Positions 39,823-52,381 are shown, numbered from the stretch's first letter. The stretch is DNA of 64,000 bases from Trifolium pratense (GCF_020283565.1 NC_060064.1:23890337-23954336); one strand, 5' to 3'. Numbers and translations are program-made. Notes: generated from the letters alone by a model not told the origin.

Positions 39823-41180
39823 CTTTAATTAATTCAATGATTTCTTTCAACTGAAATTTTGTTAATTCATTTGTTTCTTGTGATTCATATTATGATATAA
39901 TTATAACTAAAGACTTATTCTAGAATATGCGGACATGTAGGAGTTTATTGAGATACTTTACATCTAGAGATAGACATTAGACACGTTCATTCCCATTTTT
40001 GGCTCCGTGTTCTCTTCCTAATTATTTTTGTCTAATATATAAAATTGTACACATCAATTTCACCAAGTCATGAAACATTTCAGAAGTCTTTCTATGGTAT
40101 ACAAGTTGTTATGTTATTAAGACCCATCAAAATTAACAGTTTATGGGTTTTTATTAAATATCATTAATCTTGATCGGTCCCAATAATATATCAAATGATT
40201 TTCAATTTCTTTAAAATTATTAGCGATGATCTATATGATATAAATTTTCAATCCAACGATAAATTTTATAAAATTCGTATTCGTTATAATAATATTGCCA
40301 ACTTATGCACCATAGAAGACTTGGTGAAGTATTCCATGTTAGACAAAACCTATTTTTTTAAGAACAAAAGTAGGCCTCGCAAACACCACTATTATTCCCC
40401 CACCTCTCCCTCTCGTATTTGGATCATCTCCTTCACTCTCCTTTGCATCTCTCTCTTTCCTCTCTATGTCTCTCTTAATATCAATCTCTCTTCAATAAAA
40501 AGTTTTAAAATAATAATGAGAGAGAGAGTGAGATTAACAGAGAAATAGAGAGGAAGGAGAGGATATAGTAAAGGAGATGATCCAATCTCCTCCCCCTCTC
40601 TCTCTCTCGATAAAACACTAACTCCAATTTTCTCAAAAATAATATAATCTCTCAATAAGAATCTAAATTGTTATCTAACTCTTCTTTTCTAATCTCTATA
40701 TAGTTTTGTTACCTATCCAAAAAAAAAAAAAAAAGCGGAATTGTGGGTCAGAGGAAGAATGAAAAGAAAACAAGAAGCAAAGAGAAAAAAAAAGGGTAAA
40801 ACACACTAACACTGGAGGCTACTTGCCGGAGCTTAGGTAACCTTGAACGGTCACCTTTAATCCTTGTTTGGAGGCCGGAGCTAGCATTGTTGATTCAATA
40901 TAATTAGGTTTGTTATTTTGTACCAATACAATGTTGAACCGGTACAAGGTTCTCCTGAGAATCTTAAACCGGTGCACAAACCTGCATAAGCCGGTGCAAA
41001 ACTCTTCGTCAAAAATTTGAAGGAATTTTGTACAGGTACATAATCATTTTATACCGATACAAGATAATCCTGGAATCTTTGTACCGGTGCATCTACTCAG
41101 ATGAACAGGTAAAAAACTATTAGATACTTCTCGGTAAGATTTGGGAAGGCATTTGGGGATTGATCTTTCTCAGTAAGAGA
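39823..41180. other. Intergenic sequence upstream of the aldo-keto reductase gene
   Basis: This includes the aldo-keto reductase promoter side and CT/GA-rich microsatellite-like tracts at ~40395-40620. A ~40-base repeat based on ACCGGTACAAG...GAATCTT...ACCGGTGCA occurs at 40938-40977 and 41052-41092. No gene is seen. Confidence 0.5.
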
Positions 41181-41203
41181 CTCTGGCATATCAGCAACTT
41201 TCT

Positions 41204-41930
41204 TCATATAGTGTGTATGAGATAAAACATCTTGCAATTGTTAAAGCTCTTCTCATTTTTAAGATCAACATTTAATTTAATGAAAATCTGTGTTAGAGTC
41301 ACACTCACACCATATGGAAAAATGACTTTCTTGATTCCAGATGCAGCAATCGTCATCATATGTTGGATGATGATGTTAGGAAGGTTTAATTTTATACCTA
41401 TGATTAGATGATACATAATCATCAAATCAAATTCATGCACTTTTCCTTTGACTCCCATTCTTGGAAAGATGTATGTGAATGATGTGAAAGATTACGTAAT
41501 GTTCCTTTTTTTAGGAGAGATGCAAGCGGTTGAACTGATTTATTTCCTTCAGCAGTGAAAAGTTCTTGAATCAAATCATCTCTTTTGACTTGAGCTTTAG
41601 TATATCAGTTGTCTCCATACAACATGAACCCATCAGTAGGTAGTCTTATGATTTTTCCAATAATTTTTTGAGTTACTTTTACTTCAACTCCTTTGAGGTT
41701 CGACACTATGAGGTTCTTTTCATTATCAACCTTGGCATTGAAGTAAAAAGCTTGCACTAGCCTATGATACACAGTTTCTCTTATCCTAAAGAAGTGAGTC
41801 CAACCCCACTTTTCAGTGAGTTTCATGACTTTATTCCTCCATTCTTGAGATCTTTTTAGTAAAATATCCTTCCACTTGGAACAGGTTTGAGTGTCCAAAC
41901 TCGATCAAACTATTCCTTGCTTGCTTGAAG
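41204..41930 (-). pseudogene. Remnant of a Sirevirus envelope-like gene
   Basis: Two frames (41898-41605 and 41458-41204) match the globular domain of the element 2 envelope-like protein: WTHFFRIRET, AFYFNAKVDNEKNLIVSNLK, then IIIQHMMTIAASGIKKVIFP. They are separated by an in-frame TGA at the place of a conserved Trp (~41607) and a later frame shift. No gag, pol or LTR accompanies it. It is an isolated, older copy of this gene family. Confidence 0.8.
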
Positions 41931-42479
41931 GATCCCATTGGAGCAAAACACGAAGAGTACCTAATAGATACTAGTTCTACAATAAAAAGTGGTACCTATT
42001 TTATTTTTGTGGGTCCCATTTATAATGATGCATAGTTATTGGTGGAATGTGTTATTGGTGGGACCTATTTAAAACTTTTTAAGATATTTGGGTTGGAGGG
42101 ATTGAGTAGTTATTTGTTACTACTATTAAAAAATTATAAATAAGCGATGTGTACACGTGGGGTCCAGTTAAGTACTAAAAAATGAGTATTTCCATTGTGG
42201 ATGTTCTTATTATGTTTTTTAGTCTAGTGATGTACTTAGGCTTTTATGTAATCTTCTATGAAAAGATAGTTCTATTGACAAAAGGAGTTAAGACAGACCA
42301 CTGGACTAAGTTGAAGAAAGCCTCAGAGCTAATGAATGATAATCAGAGTCGAGACATCCTGAGTCCGTACAATTTGATGACTGGAGTCAAAAGCATGAGT
42401 CAAACTTGTTTATTTTCTAGTGTAGGAAAGAACGCGTAGCTACACAACGGAGGAAAGACAGCCCGACTATTTTCTAGTG
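41931..42479. other. Intergenic sequence, nothing recognised
   Basis: AT-rich DNA with direct and inverted short repeats such as GTGGGTCCC and GTGGGACC, possibly a worn MITE. No gene is seen. Confidence 0.35.
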
Positions 42480-42710
42480 TAGTACAATACATGTTTCTTG
42501 CTTTCCATATGTGATAACAAAGCGCACATATTAGCTCCAAGCTTTCCATATGCGCGTGCAAGATAATGCCTTGTAGCCAGTCACTAAGAGTTTGGTTCTG
42601 AGATTCTTCAAATTTGACACTGAGCTGAGATGCAAACCACACTTGTTTAGCCAAGGTGCATCCTTGAAAAACATGACTGATGTCTTCGATTTGTTTTTTA
42701 CATCTAGGGC
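42480..42710 (-). pseudogene. Fragment of a LINE-type zinc-binding/RNase H protein
   Basis: About 75 codons resemble the linker between the reverse transcriptase zinc-binding domain and RNase H in plant LINE-derived proteins: a CTLAKQVWFASQ-type core, then WLQGII, then LCYHIWKARNMY. Both ends are lost. Plants carry many such dead copies. Confidence 0.65.
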
Positions 42711-44146
42711 CAAAAGGGCTATAGTTTATACCTCTGACATTGAGATTATTATGAATTGGGAGAGTGATAACTCCGTTATTTCACACTAAAAGTAACTAAA
42801 TTTAAGCGTTTAAGGTGGATTTTTAGAGGTTTGACCCTTAGAAAAGGAGAAAATTACATGAGTATTGAAGTTACTTGAAAAGGAAGTAAGAAGGTAAATT
42901 TTTGGATAAAAAATCTTGAAATTTTTCACCAAACGGAAGAATATGTGCTTGGGGCGAAAATCTGAAGACCTGAATATGACTTGTTGCCGATTTGTTTGTC
43001 GGTTGGAAAGCATGACGATTAGAGTGAGTTTCGGAAAATCAGGGGAGAGATTAACCGAAATAGGAGAAGAGTGTTATAACGTGGTATTGCGGCAATGGTG
43101 ATGACAACGTAAATCAACCATTTGTGTATCGGTACATAAACTTATGTTGTATAACGCAAACGCCTCTCTCATATTTTTATGAAATACACTTTGATCGACA
43201 TGCTTCAGCCAAAGTGACAATCTAACCAACAACATATTCAAGTCACCCACTTCAAGGCCAATCAATTGGAGTGTTTTGCATTCATCAAACTTAAGTCATT
43301 TACCATAAACGCCATCATCAGAGAAATTATATGACTTGAAATCAATCATTCTTTCAAATTAAAATTACTTTCATATTTTCTTATTGTTTGATAACAGTGT
43401 TGCAATGAGCTTATCATCATCTTCTCACTTTTGAATAAGCTGCTAATTGAATAGGAATTATAAAGATTAATCCAATGTATATATAAACATTGGCAGAAAA
43501 TTATAATATGGACCACCTACTGGCTACTGCATATGTCTGAATTACGATGACCTGTCCTGAATTGTCAAAAGCTACACAACTTCTATAAAATCACAAGAAG
43601 TACAAGTTAATGTTCATTTTTACTGTAATACTTGCTCATATCTCATCTGGCAACATTTCCACCAAACTTATAAGATTATCAAGGCATAGTGAATATGCAA
43701 TTCAAAATGCTTAAACTTTGTAAGAGAATTTTTTTTTCAGACACAAATTTCTACACAGATATTAATGATAGTATGAATATGAGAACAGACATTGCACATT
43801 GTACAATCGTCCTTGGCAGATGAGGTTGTCTGTTACATGGGAAAATAAAGTGAACTCAACACACTACCTCTTGTTCCTACACTCCAAACCAGGAAACAAA
43901 ATCCTGCACTTTATATTTTCACATGATCATTTTATCACACAAATTCAATAATATCTCACAAAACTCATCACAAGTCACAACACTCAAACTAATTGCTTTT
44001 TCTTCTTCATTGAATTGATCATGCACCATTTCTCACTTCTTTACTAATACACCACTAAATACCTTTTAAAACTAGATTAAATCAAAAGTTAACATCACAA
44101 ACAAGCAAAAAAAACAACAAACATAATAGTGTTGCTGTTGTGACCA
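42711..44146. other. Intergenic sequence with one possible gene fragment
   Basis: Mostly AT-rich DNA. At 43074-43330 on the minus strand an open stretch reads IGLEVGDLNMLLVRLSLWLK and continues for ~40 codons with gene-like composition. An in-frame stop interrupts it upstream. I do not recognise the family. Confidence 0.4.
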
Positions 44147-46607
44147 CTATTTGAGGCTTAATTGCATATCAGATGGTGTATTGTTGTTGTATTTGCGGAC
44201 AGAATAGCGATAAGCAGCAACTTTTTTCTTCCTAGAAGCAGAATTATCAACTGAGAGTACTATTATGCCTGCTTCTTTTGATGTGAATGAATTCTGAATT
44301 GCTTCTTCTGATGCATCAACTTTTCTTGCTTTTTCAACTTCAATAGTGTAGCTACTTTCTGCATTTGGTACAAATTCAGCACTGTATTCCAAATCCCAGC
44401 CTCCAACTACAATCTCCCACTTTATTATTGCACCACTCTAATCAACAAATACCAACTGATTAACAAAAAATATATAACTCATCTAGCAAATTGCTTTATA
44501 ACTTCAAAAAATCTCGACACAATATTTTAAATGGTTAATGGCGCAGTTCACATATGTCGTTAACATAGTCTAATGAGGGAAAAGGATTTCCCACTGTAAC
44601 AGCAGGACGTAGTAATAAATCTGAACTGTCGTATGTTGAGATTATTTTCACTAAAAAACACAGTTTTCAATTTAAACCGTCCAATCTAAGATCGATGACT
44701 GAGATTGAAAACTATCTATTAATTACTTGATCCGTCTAATGAGTGGTTAATGAGTATGATCATATCAAAATTGAATAACTCATTAATCACCTAATGGATT
44801 TTATTAACTAGAAATTTCAACGTTTTTAACTACAATTTCATGTGTTCGAACTTCATATAGATTGAAACACCTAATATCATGGTTAATCACATTCAAATGT
44901 GGTTAGTTAGTTAATAGTATAATCGTAGTTCACACACTAACCATTTAAAATGTTATCAAATTTTGGTATCCCAAAGTTCAAACTCAAAACCTTAAACTAT
45001 AAGTAGACACTATAATCTCTCATTAGACACTATAAGTAGACACTATAAACCTTAAATTTTGGTAATTCATTGTTACCTCAATTCCTTCTATTTGTATGTT
45101 TACTTTTTCTCCTCCTTTAACAGTGAACTCAGAAGCTGTTTTTGGGGGACCATTTTGAAAATCATTAGGTCGACTCAATCCTCCATATTGAACAGGAATA
45201 TTCTCAGGCCTTATAAATCTGAACAAAAAAAGACAACAACCTCAATTCAAACATAAAAACACAACAATAATAAAAGAAAAAATTTGAGGTGAAGAGTCAT
45301 TTTCTTTGATACATTTTAGCAAAACTAAAGCCTGGAAAGGACAACTTGAACTTTAATTACAAATAAAGTTAATGACAAAACCACAAAAGAGTAAGTTCAG
45401 AATCTCAGAACCATTTTGAATTCCTTTTTTAGATAAAAGTTAACTTAAATTTTCTAAACTTGTATCTTTATCTTTACATATAGAAGAACATGAATATCAT
45501 TGGTTTATTAAACTTACTTATAGAGTGTTTCTGCAGAATTTCCTTCTTTAGAGATCACAAACTTGCTCTTAGTTCTTTGAGTCAGAAATGGACTGAACAT
45601 TGAATATACCATGCTGAAATACCATGGCACATTGATGAAAATCTGAAACCAACAAAATATAATAACATAAGCAAATAAACAACACCAAAATACAAAAGAA
45701 TCCAATGTAATTACTTTTTCCCAAATAGTAAAGACAACATAAGCACACAACAAAAATTATTACATAACGATATAAACCAGATACATTAGTTATTCAATGA
45801 TACCTTCCGAGCAACCATTTCAGGATAATTATCTTGAAACAAAGAAAGGATTTGATTTGAGACAGCCCTTAACTCTCTCTTAGGCATGTCCTTAAGATCA
45901 GTGATTTGAATCAAAGAATTAACACCACCAGGCTTAAAATGTAAAAGCTTGATTCCTTTCTCAAGAACTTGAACCCTCCACCTCAAAAACTTGTTCAACT
46001 TCTCTTCATCACCAAAAATCCTCTCATACATATCCTTATCTTTGAACATACCATAATGATTGTAACACACAGGGTGTCCCTCTCTATCAAAGCCATGAGT
46101 AAAAGCTACAACACCTTCAAGCTCTTTAAATCCCAAATCTTCATCCACAACATTTTCAGCACCAAATTCTTTTCTCCACACAAGACATTTCACAAGCATG
46201 TTGAATGCATCATTGACTTTAAAGTCTCTAGCTCTAAGGAACTTCAAAAGTAACACATCAGCAATATCATCACCATTAAGCAAAGAAACACCCCACATGG
46301 AAGCATTTTGGTTGGTTTGATCTGAAGATAAAAGCTTTTTCTTGAACTCTTGCAATGCTTTTTTCTCTGAAGATTTGAGATGGGAAATGTAATAAGTGTC
46401 TTCTTTGAAAGAAGAGGATGTGAAAGTTGCAGCTTCCATTAATGTTGTGACTATGGTTCTTTTGTGTTGTGGTTTAGGGGAAGGTTGATATTTTGGAGTT
46501 TGTATTAAGGGTGTGCTGAGGTATGACATGGAAGATGAAGAGTGATTTTCATCTTCCATTGATGGTGAATGAGGGATTTGAGAGAGACCCAGATGAAATT
46601 TTGGCAT
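44147..46607 (-). CDS. Patellin-like phosphoinositide-binding protein (SEC14 and GOLD domains)
   Basis: Patellins bind phosphoinositides and act in membrane trafficking and cell-plate formation. Four exons (45804-46607, 45518-45642, 45077-45218, 44147-44437) join in phase to 453 residues. An alternative ATG at 46559 would give 437. The CRAL-TRIO N-terminal and SEC14 lipid-binding region spans ~100-320, with LLKFLRARDFKV, FGDEEKLNKFLRWRVQVLEK and FINVPWYFS. The GOLD domain follows at ~340-450, with VQYGGLSRP, WDLEYSAEFVPN and KKKVAAYRYSVRK at the end. The N-terminus is short and Ser/Pro-rich, without the long acidic stretch of patellin-1 to -3, so it is closest to the patellin-6 type by recall. 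Confidence 0.92.
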
Positions 46608-46800
46608 GATTTGGAAATGAGGTTGTTGATAATCAGAGAAAGTGCAGAGCTTTTTTTCTCTGTTTGTGTGATACAGTTGAAGTGAAGAGTGTGGTTAGGA
46701 GAGAGAAAAAGAGTAAAGAGACAAAGAAAAGAAGAAATAGAGGAAGGGGAGAAAAGACAAGACACACATGAAAACTATTATTGTTATTTTTTGCATTATT

Positions 46801-47083
46801 TAGTAAAATGGTACTTAACGATATTTTTGGTTTTAGGTTGTTCCCTTAAAAAAAATTCGAATAGGTTTCTTAAAGAAAAAAATATTTGAATAGGTTTCTT
46901 AAAAATATCTCCGTTAATCAGTTTGATCCCTAAAAAAATGTCTGAATATGACCAAACTGATTAACGAATATGTTTTTAAGGGACCTATTCAAACTTTTTT
47001 TCTTTAAGAGACCTATTCGGACCTTTTTTTTCTTTAAAGGATCAATCTAAAACCAAAAATATCTTTAAGGGACCATTTTACTA
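46801..47083. mobile_element. Foldback MITE upstream of the patellin gene
   Basis: The first and last ~125 bases are imperfect inverted repeats; both ends contain TAGTAAAATGGT and GATATTTTTGGTTTTA. The element lies about 200 bases upstream of the patellin start and could affect its promoter. Confidence 0.8.
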
Positions 47084-47239
47084 ATTAAGTCTTATTTTTT
47101 TCTCTGTCGGGGAATTTGTGTCCCAACCGAATTTTCTCGGTATGCATCAACCAAAAATCGAATTTCTCACCATATGTTTAAGGCGACCAAAACACTTACC
47201 ACTTGGACCAATTTATCATTGTTATTATTAAATGGGTTA

Positions 47240-47400
47240 TGCTAACCGGTGCCTCCGGGGCACTGGTTAAGGAAACTAAAAAAGAAAATTTTTAAATTGA
47301 AAATAACACTTTTTAGACTTTCGAGACGTTGACTACACAAAGTTCAATGTCATATTACTATATTTGATTCCTTAAACAGTGCCCCGGGCACTGTTTAGCA
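47240..47400. mobile_element. MITE with GC-rich inverted ends
   Basis: This 161-base element begins TGCTAACCGGTGCC and ends GGGCACTGTTTAGCA. The ends pair over ~33 bases and each contains a GGGGCACTG core. No target duplication is clear. Confidence 0.75.
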
Positions 47401-48808
47401 TTTTTCTTATTAAATTATTATCTAAATTATTACTGGTACTAGTATTAATTTTATATTATTGATGTAATAATGCAATGGTTTGAAAAAGTTGGCGTGTTGT
47501 CTTTTGCAGTTCAAGTTCAAGTCAAGCTCAAGGTGTGAAAGCAGATTTGAAACAGGTGAGAGAAAGTGACAGCATGTTTTTATAGGATTTAAATCCTCTC
47601 TAATTTTTTTCTTTATGATATCTCTAGTTTGTAAATGAGAAAGACCAAAAAAGATAATAATGTGTGTTTGGTTTCAATTCTACACGTCTTAGAATGAGTT
47701 TTATTTTAATCTTGAAAATGAAGAAAAAAAATATGTTTGGCTATTCTTTAAAATCAATTCTATGGTCAGTAGAATCAATTCTGATTGAAGTCACAATTTC
47801 TAGCTTTTATGATGGGAGAATTAATTCTACATTTATGACATACAAACTCCTCTATTATTTCCTTAATTGTCCTTTTTAATTTATTTTCAACGTTTTTTAT
47901 TTCATCAACATCAATACTCCTGTCTTTCTTTTTTACCATCGAAAACTCTCTTCACTGCCCTCTATTGATTTTTTTTCATAAATATTGTGAATCAAACAAA
48001 TCTCATATATGCAAGTTTTTTTGCTTTAAATTTATCATCAATTACTCCTTTCATTTCTAACTAGACTTTGACTCGTGCGATGCATGGGTTTTTTATTACG
48101 TCGTATATATAAAATTCAAATTAGTAAATGTAGAATTTACAAACAAACATTTAACACAATCACTTAAATCCAAAATCTTTCTCGGCTTAAATGTGAAAAA
48201 TATTTCAATATATAAATAGCATAGTGTTATTATAATATTTTTTCCATACATACATTAACAATGTTGTTACCCAAATAATACAATAACCAAGTGTTTCAAA
48301 CACTATTGTCAGAAAAAAAAAAAAAAAATAGTTTTATAAAGAATCTTCATGTGTGTGTGTGTTTTAAGGATATGATTTGTTAATTATATCTTTCGTCAAT
48401 TATTGTTAGCTTTTTCAATATATTTTTTATATATATTTGAAAAACTAAAGTTTTTTTTAAAAAAAAGAAAGTTTGTTCTTTTTTTTATGATATGAAAGTT
48501 TGTTGCTTCCTTATTATATTCAGATTTAAACAGAATTTATTACCTATAATAATGTTCATTGAAGATTTAGATGAGGGTATAATAGGAAGATGAGGTGCAA
48601 AAATTCACTTTCTTAATTTTGTGTTATCATTATAACTGGAAACTTATACGAAAACGGAGGAGTACTATTAAAAATTGTAAATAAATCATATGTATGTGTA
48701 TGCAAAAATGAAGAGATCCATGATCAAGTAGACAGATTGAATTAATTAATTAATTAGTATATGTTTAGATTGGGAAATGTTTCCCACGAGTCTGAAATTC
48801 ATGTACAA
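47401..48808. other. Intergenic sequence, nothing recognised
   Basis: AT-rich DNA with homopolymer runs; the open frames are short and have no family resemblance. Confidence 0.5.
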
Positions 48809-48825
48809 TGAAAATCACCACCTTT

Positions 48826-48963
48826 TTTTTTTTCGGCTTTTCACCACCAGTTGAATCTGGTTCGGGGGTTCCAGCCCCCTCCCGATCGCAGTTGTGGGGG
48901 ATCGAACCGTGGTCCTCCCTACCAAGTTCAGCACCAATCACCACTGAACCAACTAACAATTGG
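48826..48963 (-). repeat. SINE, family B, copy 2, with perfect 17-bp target duplication
   Basis: TGAAAATCACCACCTTT flanks the unit exactly at 48809-48825 and 48964-48980. On the minus strand the head has GGTTCAGTGGTGATTGG (A box) and GGTTCGATCCC (B box). The 3' tail is A-rich (the T run on the plus strand from 48826). The perfect duplication suggests a young copy. Confidence 0.92.
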
Positions 48964-49014
48964 TGAAAATCACCACCTTTGAATTGAACTTCATCATCCC
49001 CGTGTTTTAAATTT

Positions 49015-49356
49015 GGCTTAACTACACATTTAATCGCTTATGTTTATTTTAGGTTTAAATTTGGTATCTTGTATTTAAAAAGTATCAATTTGGTCTCTTA
49101 CGTTTATTTTAGGTTTCAAGTTAGTCCTTTCTGTCAATTTTGTCGCTAACACCGTTTGAACAGTACACATGTCAGTGTGCCCAAGTGCCACGTGTCAATC
49201 CACATATGCAAATTGGCTATCACGTGTGACAAAATTGACGGAAATGACTAACTTGAAACCTAAAATAAACGTAATGGACCAAATTGATACTTTTTAAACT
49301 TAAGAGACCAAATTAAAACCTAAAATAAACGTAAGGACCAAATATGTAATTAACCC
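49015..49356. mobile_element. Mutator-type foldback MITE with 9-bp target duplication
   Basis: TTTAAATTT flanks a 342-base element at 49006-49014 and 49357-49365. Inverted repeats of ~130 bases contain TTACGTTTATTTTAGGTTTC. The centre has CACGTG-type motifs. Confidence 0.85.
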
Positions 49357-49887
49357 TTTAAATTTTTATCTTTCAATCAAAGCCTAGATTTCACGAAAGA
49401 GAATCCAATCTTGTTTAGATTAGGGGTAACATTATCAAAATTAGGTTCGAATCGAAATTTTGTCAAAATTGTGGCAAATTCATTGCGATCCTTACCATGT
49501 TTGGAATTGTGTCTCCTTTCTACAATCTTGTGTCCCAATGCACATCAACACAAAAGCTACAATGTTGATCTTCAAATTCATTGTGCGTCGGAGTATTTTT
49601 ACGTGCAAACAAACAATAGCTTTGTCAAATTGTAAATTTATTTTTTTGACAGACAAAATGTAAATTTCTAACATTTTATACATTGACTGAACTATTATTT
49701 ATAAACACGCTAAATTTGCAGTCAAATGACACTTAAAAAGAAATGGATGAAGTAACATTTTTGGCTTCGTAAAAAAAAATTGCCTTATCAGCTGAGCTAG
49801 GTCTTGAGGACAAGATATAGTTAGACTCGCGTACCTTACATATGTCTTTGATAACCTCCAAGTGAACTATACGAGATGAAGTTATTT

Positions 49888-50022
49888 GAATTTTTTTTGT
49901 CAAGTAATTAATAACTAAAAAATCGATCCTTAAGGTAAATAAATGAGGTGTCCGAGATTCGAACCACGACCTCTATAAATATAATGCGATGTCCCTACTA
50001 ACTTAATTAAGTTCACGAGGAC
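49888..50022 (-). repeat. SINE, family A, copy 3, with 10-bp target duplication
   Basis: GAAGTTATTT flanks the unit at 49878-49887 and 50023-50032. On the minus strand it shows an A-box-like GAACTTAATTAAGTTAG, the B box GTGGTTCGAATCTC, and a tail marked by T runs on the plus strand. Confidence 0.82.
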
Positions 50023-50032
50023 GAAGTTATTT

Positions 50033-50609
50033 TGATTTTATTTATGATTATATATTTATTTATTTTTACTCAATTTTTATTTATTTATTTTTTACAGAGA
50101 ATTTTATTTACATTTATTAAAAGATAGTATACAATAATTGACTTACCATCAAGGGGACCATGCCCTCTACAGGATGGCATTTAATTATGTGGGCACCCTT
50201 TCCCCCAAATGCTCGGGGAACTCATTACTTTTATTTTAAAAATTTCCATTTTTATTTTGAAAGTGTAATAAAATTTTAACTCAAATATAAAATGTAATTT
50301 AACAAAAATATCCAATTTCCAAAATATAAAATCTAAATAAATTATGTCTAAAAGAAAAATCTAAATAAAATACAGTATCACATGATATTGCCACACCGCC
50401 ACAAAACTTTTGCAAATTTTGTCGTTCCAAAATTAATTAAAGGAAGGGAACACAACCTATAGTTGTCGTATTTTGAGGGAGCAATTTCGTCCCATAATTT
50501 GGTTGGCATTATATAGCATGGTTATGCATAATTTCTTTATCATGGAGTTGAATTGCAGTTGATGCACATGTCACTTTCTAAGATAATTATTATATCATGG
50601 ATTGGTGTT
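50033..50609. other. Intergenic sequence, nothing recognised
   Basis: AT-rich DNA between a SINE and a MITE. No gene or repeat edge is seen. Confidence 0.5.
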
Positions 50610-50618
50610 TAGATTTTA

Positions 50619-51175
50619 GGCGCTGGCTAGCATGGGAAAGGGTGGTAGGTCTCCCACTATGGGAAACTACCTTTTACCCTTAGATCATGAAGGTCTACCA
50701 TAAACCATAATAAAGTGTCCATACCATATTTTATCCTCTTTCACCAAAATATTTTTTGTATCATTATCAAAATCATCTTTTAATTTATATATTATTATTA
50801 AATTAACTATATGTTATTATTGATTCAAAAAAACTATATGTTATTATTAAATTAATTTTTATATACCAAAATTTATTTTAATGTAATATATATTTTAATA
50901 TGTTATTATTAAATTATATGTTATTATAAAACTATATGTTATTATTAAACTATATGTTATTATTAAATTTATTTTATATACCATATAATTAATTTAATAA
51001 TAATATATAAATTAAAAGATGATTTTGGTAATGATAAAAAAATATTTTAGTGAAAGACGATATAATATGGTGTGAACACTTTATTATGACTTATGATAGA
51101 CCTTCATGATCTAAGAGTAAAGGGTAGTTTCCCATGGTGGGAGACCTACCACCCTTTCCCATGCTAGCTAGCGCC
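50619..51175. mobile_element. Long-TIR Mutator-type MITE with 9-bp target duplication
   Basis: TAGATTTTA flanks the 557-base element at 50610-50618 and 51176-51184. Inverted repeats of ~210 bases start GGCGCTGGCTAGCATGGG and its near complement. The centre is a short-period repeat of CTATATGTTATTATTAAA type. The long palindrome has little coding capacity. Confidence 0.9.
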
Positions 51176-51619
51176 TAGATTTTAAATGTCGAAGTTGGGG
51201 ATATGGTCATGTTCAAGAAAAATAATGGGTTTGATATGTTAATCTGAATATGCTCTAGATAGTAGGTAGTTAAATGGATTGATCCACAAACTATAACAAA
51301 AGATGACTTTTATATTAATAATAAAAAAAATTAAAGGCAAAGAGCTTATTTCATTTATTGATACATATTTGAGTATCGATAAAAATGTCGAAACTAGTTA
51401 AAAGATGGAATGATCCTAATAAAACTATGAGCAACTTTATGGTTTATCTCTAATAAACTTAACATAAAAGTTCATAAGATTAGTAGTTAACAAATGTATA
51501 CAATCGTTAATGATGGCTCCGAGATCTTAGACATAAGTTTTTTTCCTGTAAAACCTATCCACCACCTATTTGTTTACAATCCATATTCGTAATTTAAATA
51601 ATTAACCAAATTAAGTAAA

Positions 51620-52029
51620 TCAATTGACTGATAGCTTCACCGACTTCAACACCTAGAATAGGTGTATTCAGTTTGTCTTTGCTAACACAAACCAACCTTG
51701 ATAATCTCTTATAAAAATACCAATTTTCACTTCGTTAAGAACATTTGAAAATGAAGCATCAACATTACATTTGTACCTACCTAAATTTGGTTTCGACCGT
51801 GTCAGAGACGGAGGGTCCAACAACATTGGGATGATTAACTTTCGTAGTTATTGAACATTCCTCCAACTCGTGAGCAAATTGATAGCTCTGTCACACAAAA
51901 TCTGACTCGTTTCAGCAGTATGTTTCCAAACTATATTGTTTTGTCGCTTCCAAATACTCCATAGCATGACACTAAATAATTCTTGTGGTTTATCAAGATT
52001 TTGCATAATAGAAAATAGTTGTCTGCTAT
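51620..52029 (-). pseudogene. LINE-derived RNase H fragment
   Basis: The minus strand reads a LWSIWKRQNNIVWKH-type linker, then LLTSWRNVQ, and downstream, in another frame, the RNase H start KCNVDASFSN and IGIFIRDYQGWFV. Stops follow. The 5' end is cut at the TRIM element that starts at 52030. Confidence 0.7.
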
Positions 52030-52381
52030 TATTAGAATTTGAGAGGCATATACTCAACCACAAAAGCTAGCTTGAGAGTTGAGGTTTGCACTACACTTAT
52101 AAAGGCTATCTATGCCATATCTCTAGCCAATGTGGGACTTCTAACACACCCCCTCACGTCCAGAACTGAACAAGCTGGAACGTGGAATCAACAACAACGG
52201 GTGACCCAAATATGGGAGGTCTCCACAACAAACAACAAATGGATCTAGGATAGGCTCTGATACCATATTAGAATTTAGATGTCTATACTCAACCACAAAA
52301 GCTAGCTTGAGAGTTGAGGTTTGCACTATACTTATAAAAGCTATCTATGTCATATCTCTAGCTAATGTGAGACTTCTAACA
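52030..52381 (-). mobile_element. Complete TRIM element with 5-bp target duplication
   Basis: Two ~117-base direct repeats (52030-52146 and 52266-52381) start TGTTAGAAGT on the minus strand. GCTAT flanks both sides (52025-52029 and 52382-52386). The primer-binding site TGGTATCAGAGCC (52253-52265) adjoins the 5' LTR and a purine tract (complement of CACCCCC, 52146-52152) the 3' LTR. With 352 bases and no coding capacity this is a terminal-repeat retrotransposon in miniature. Confidence 0.93.
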
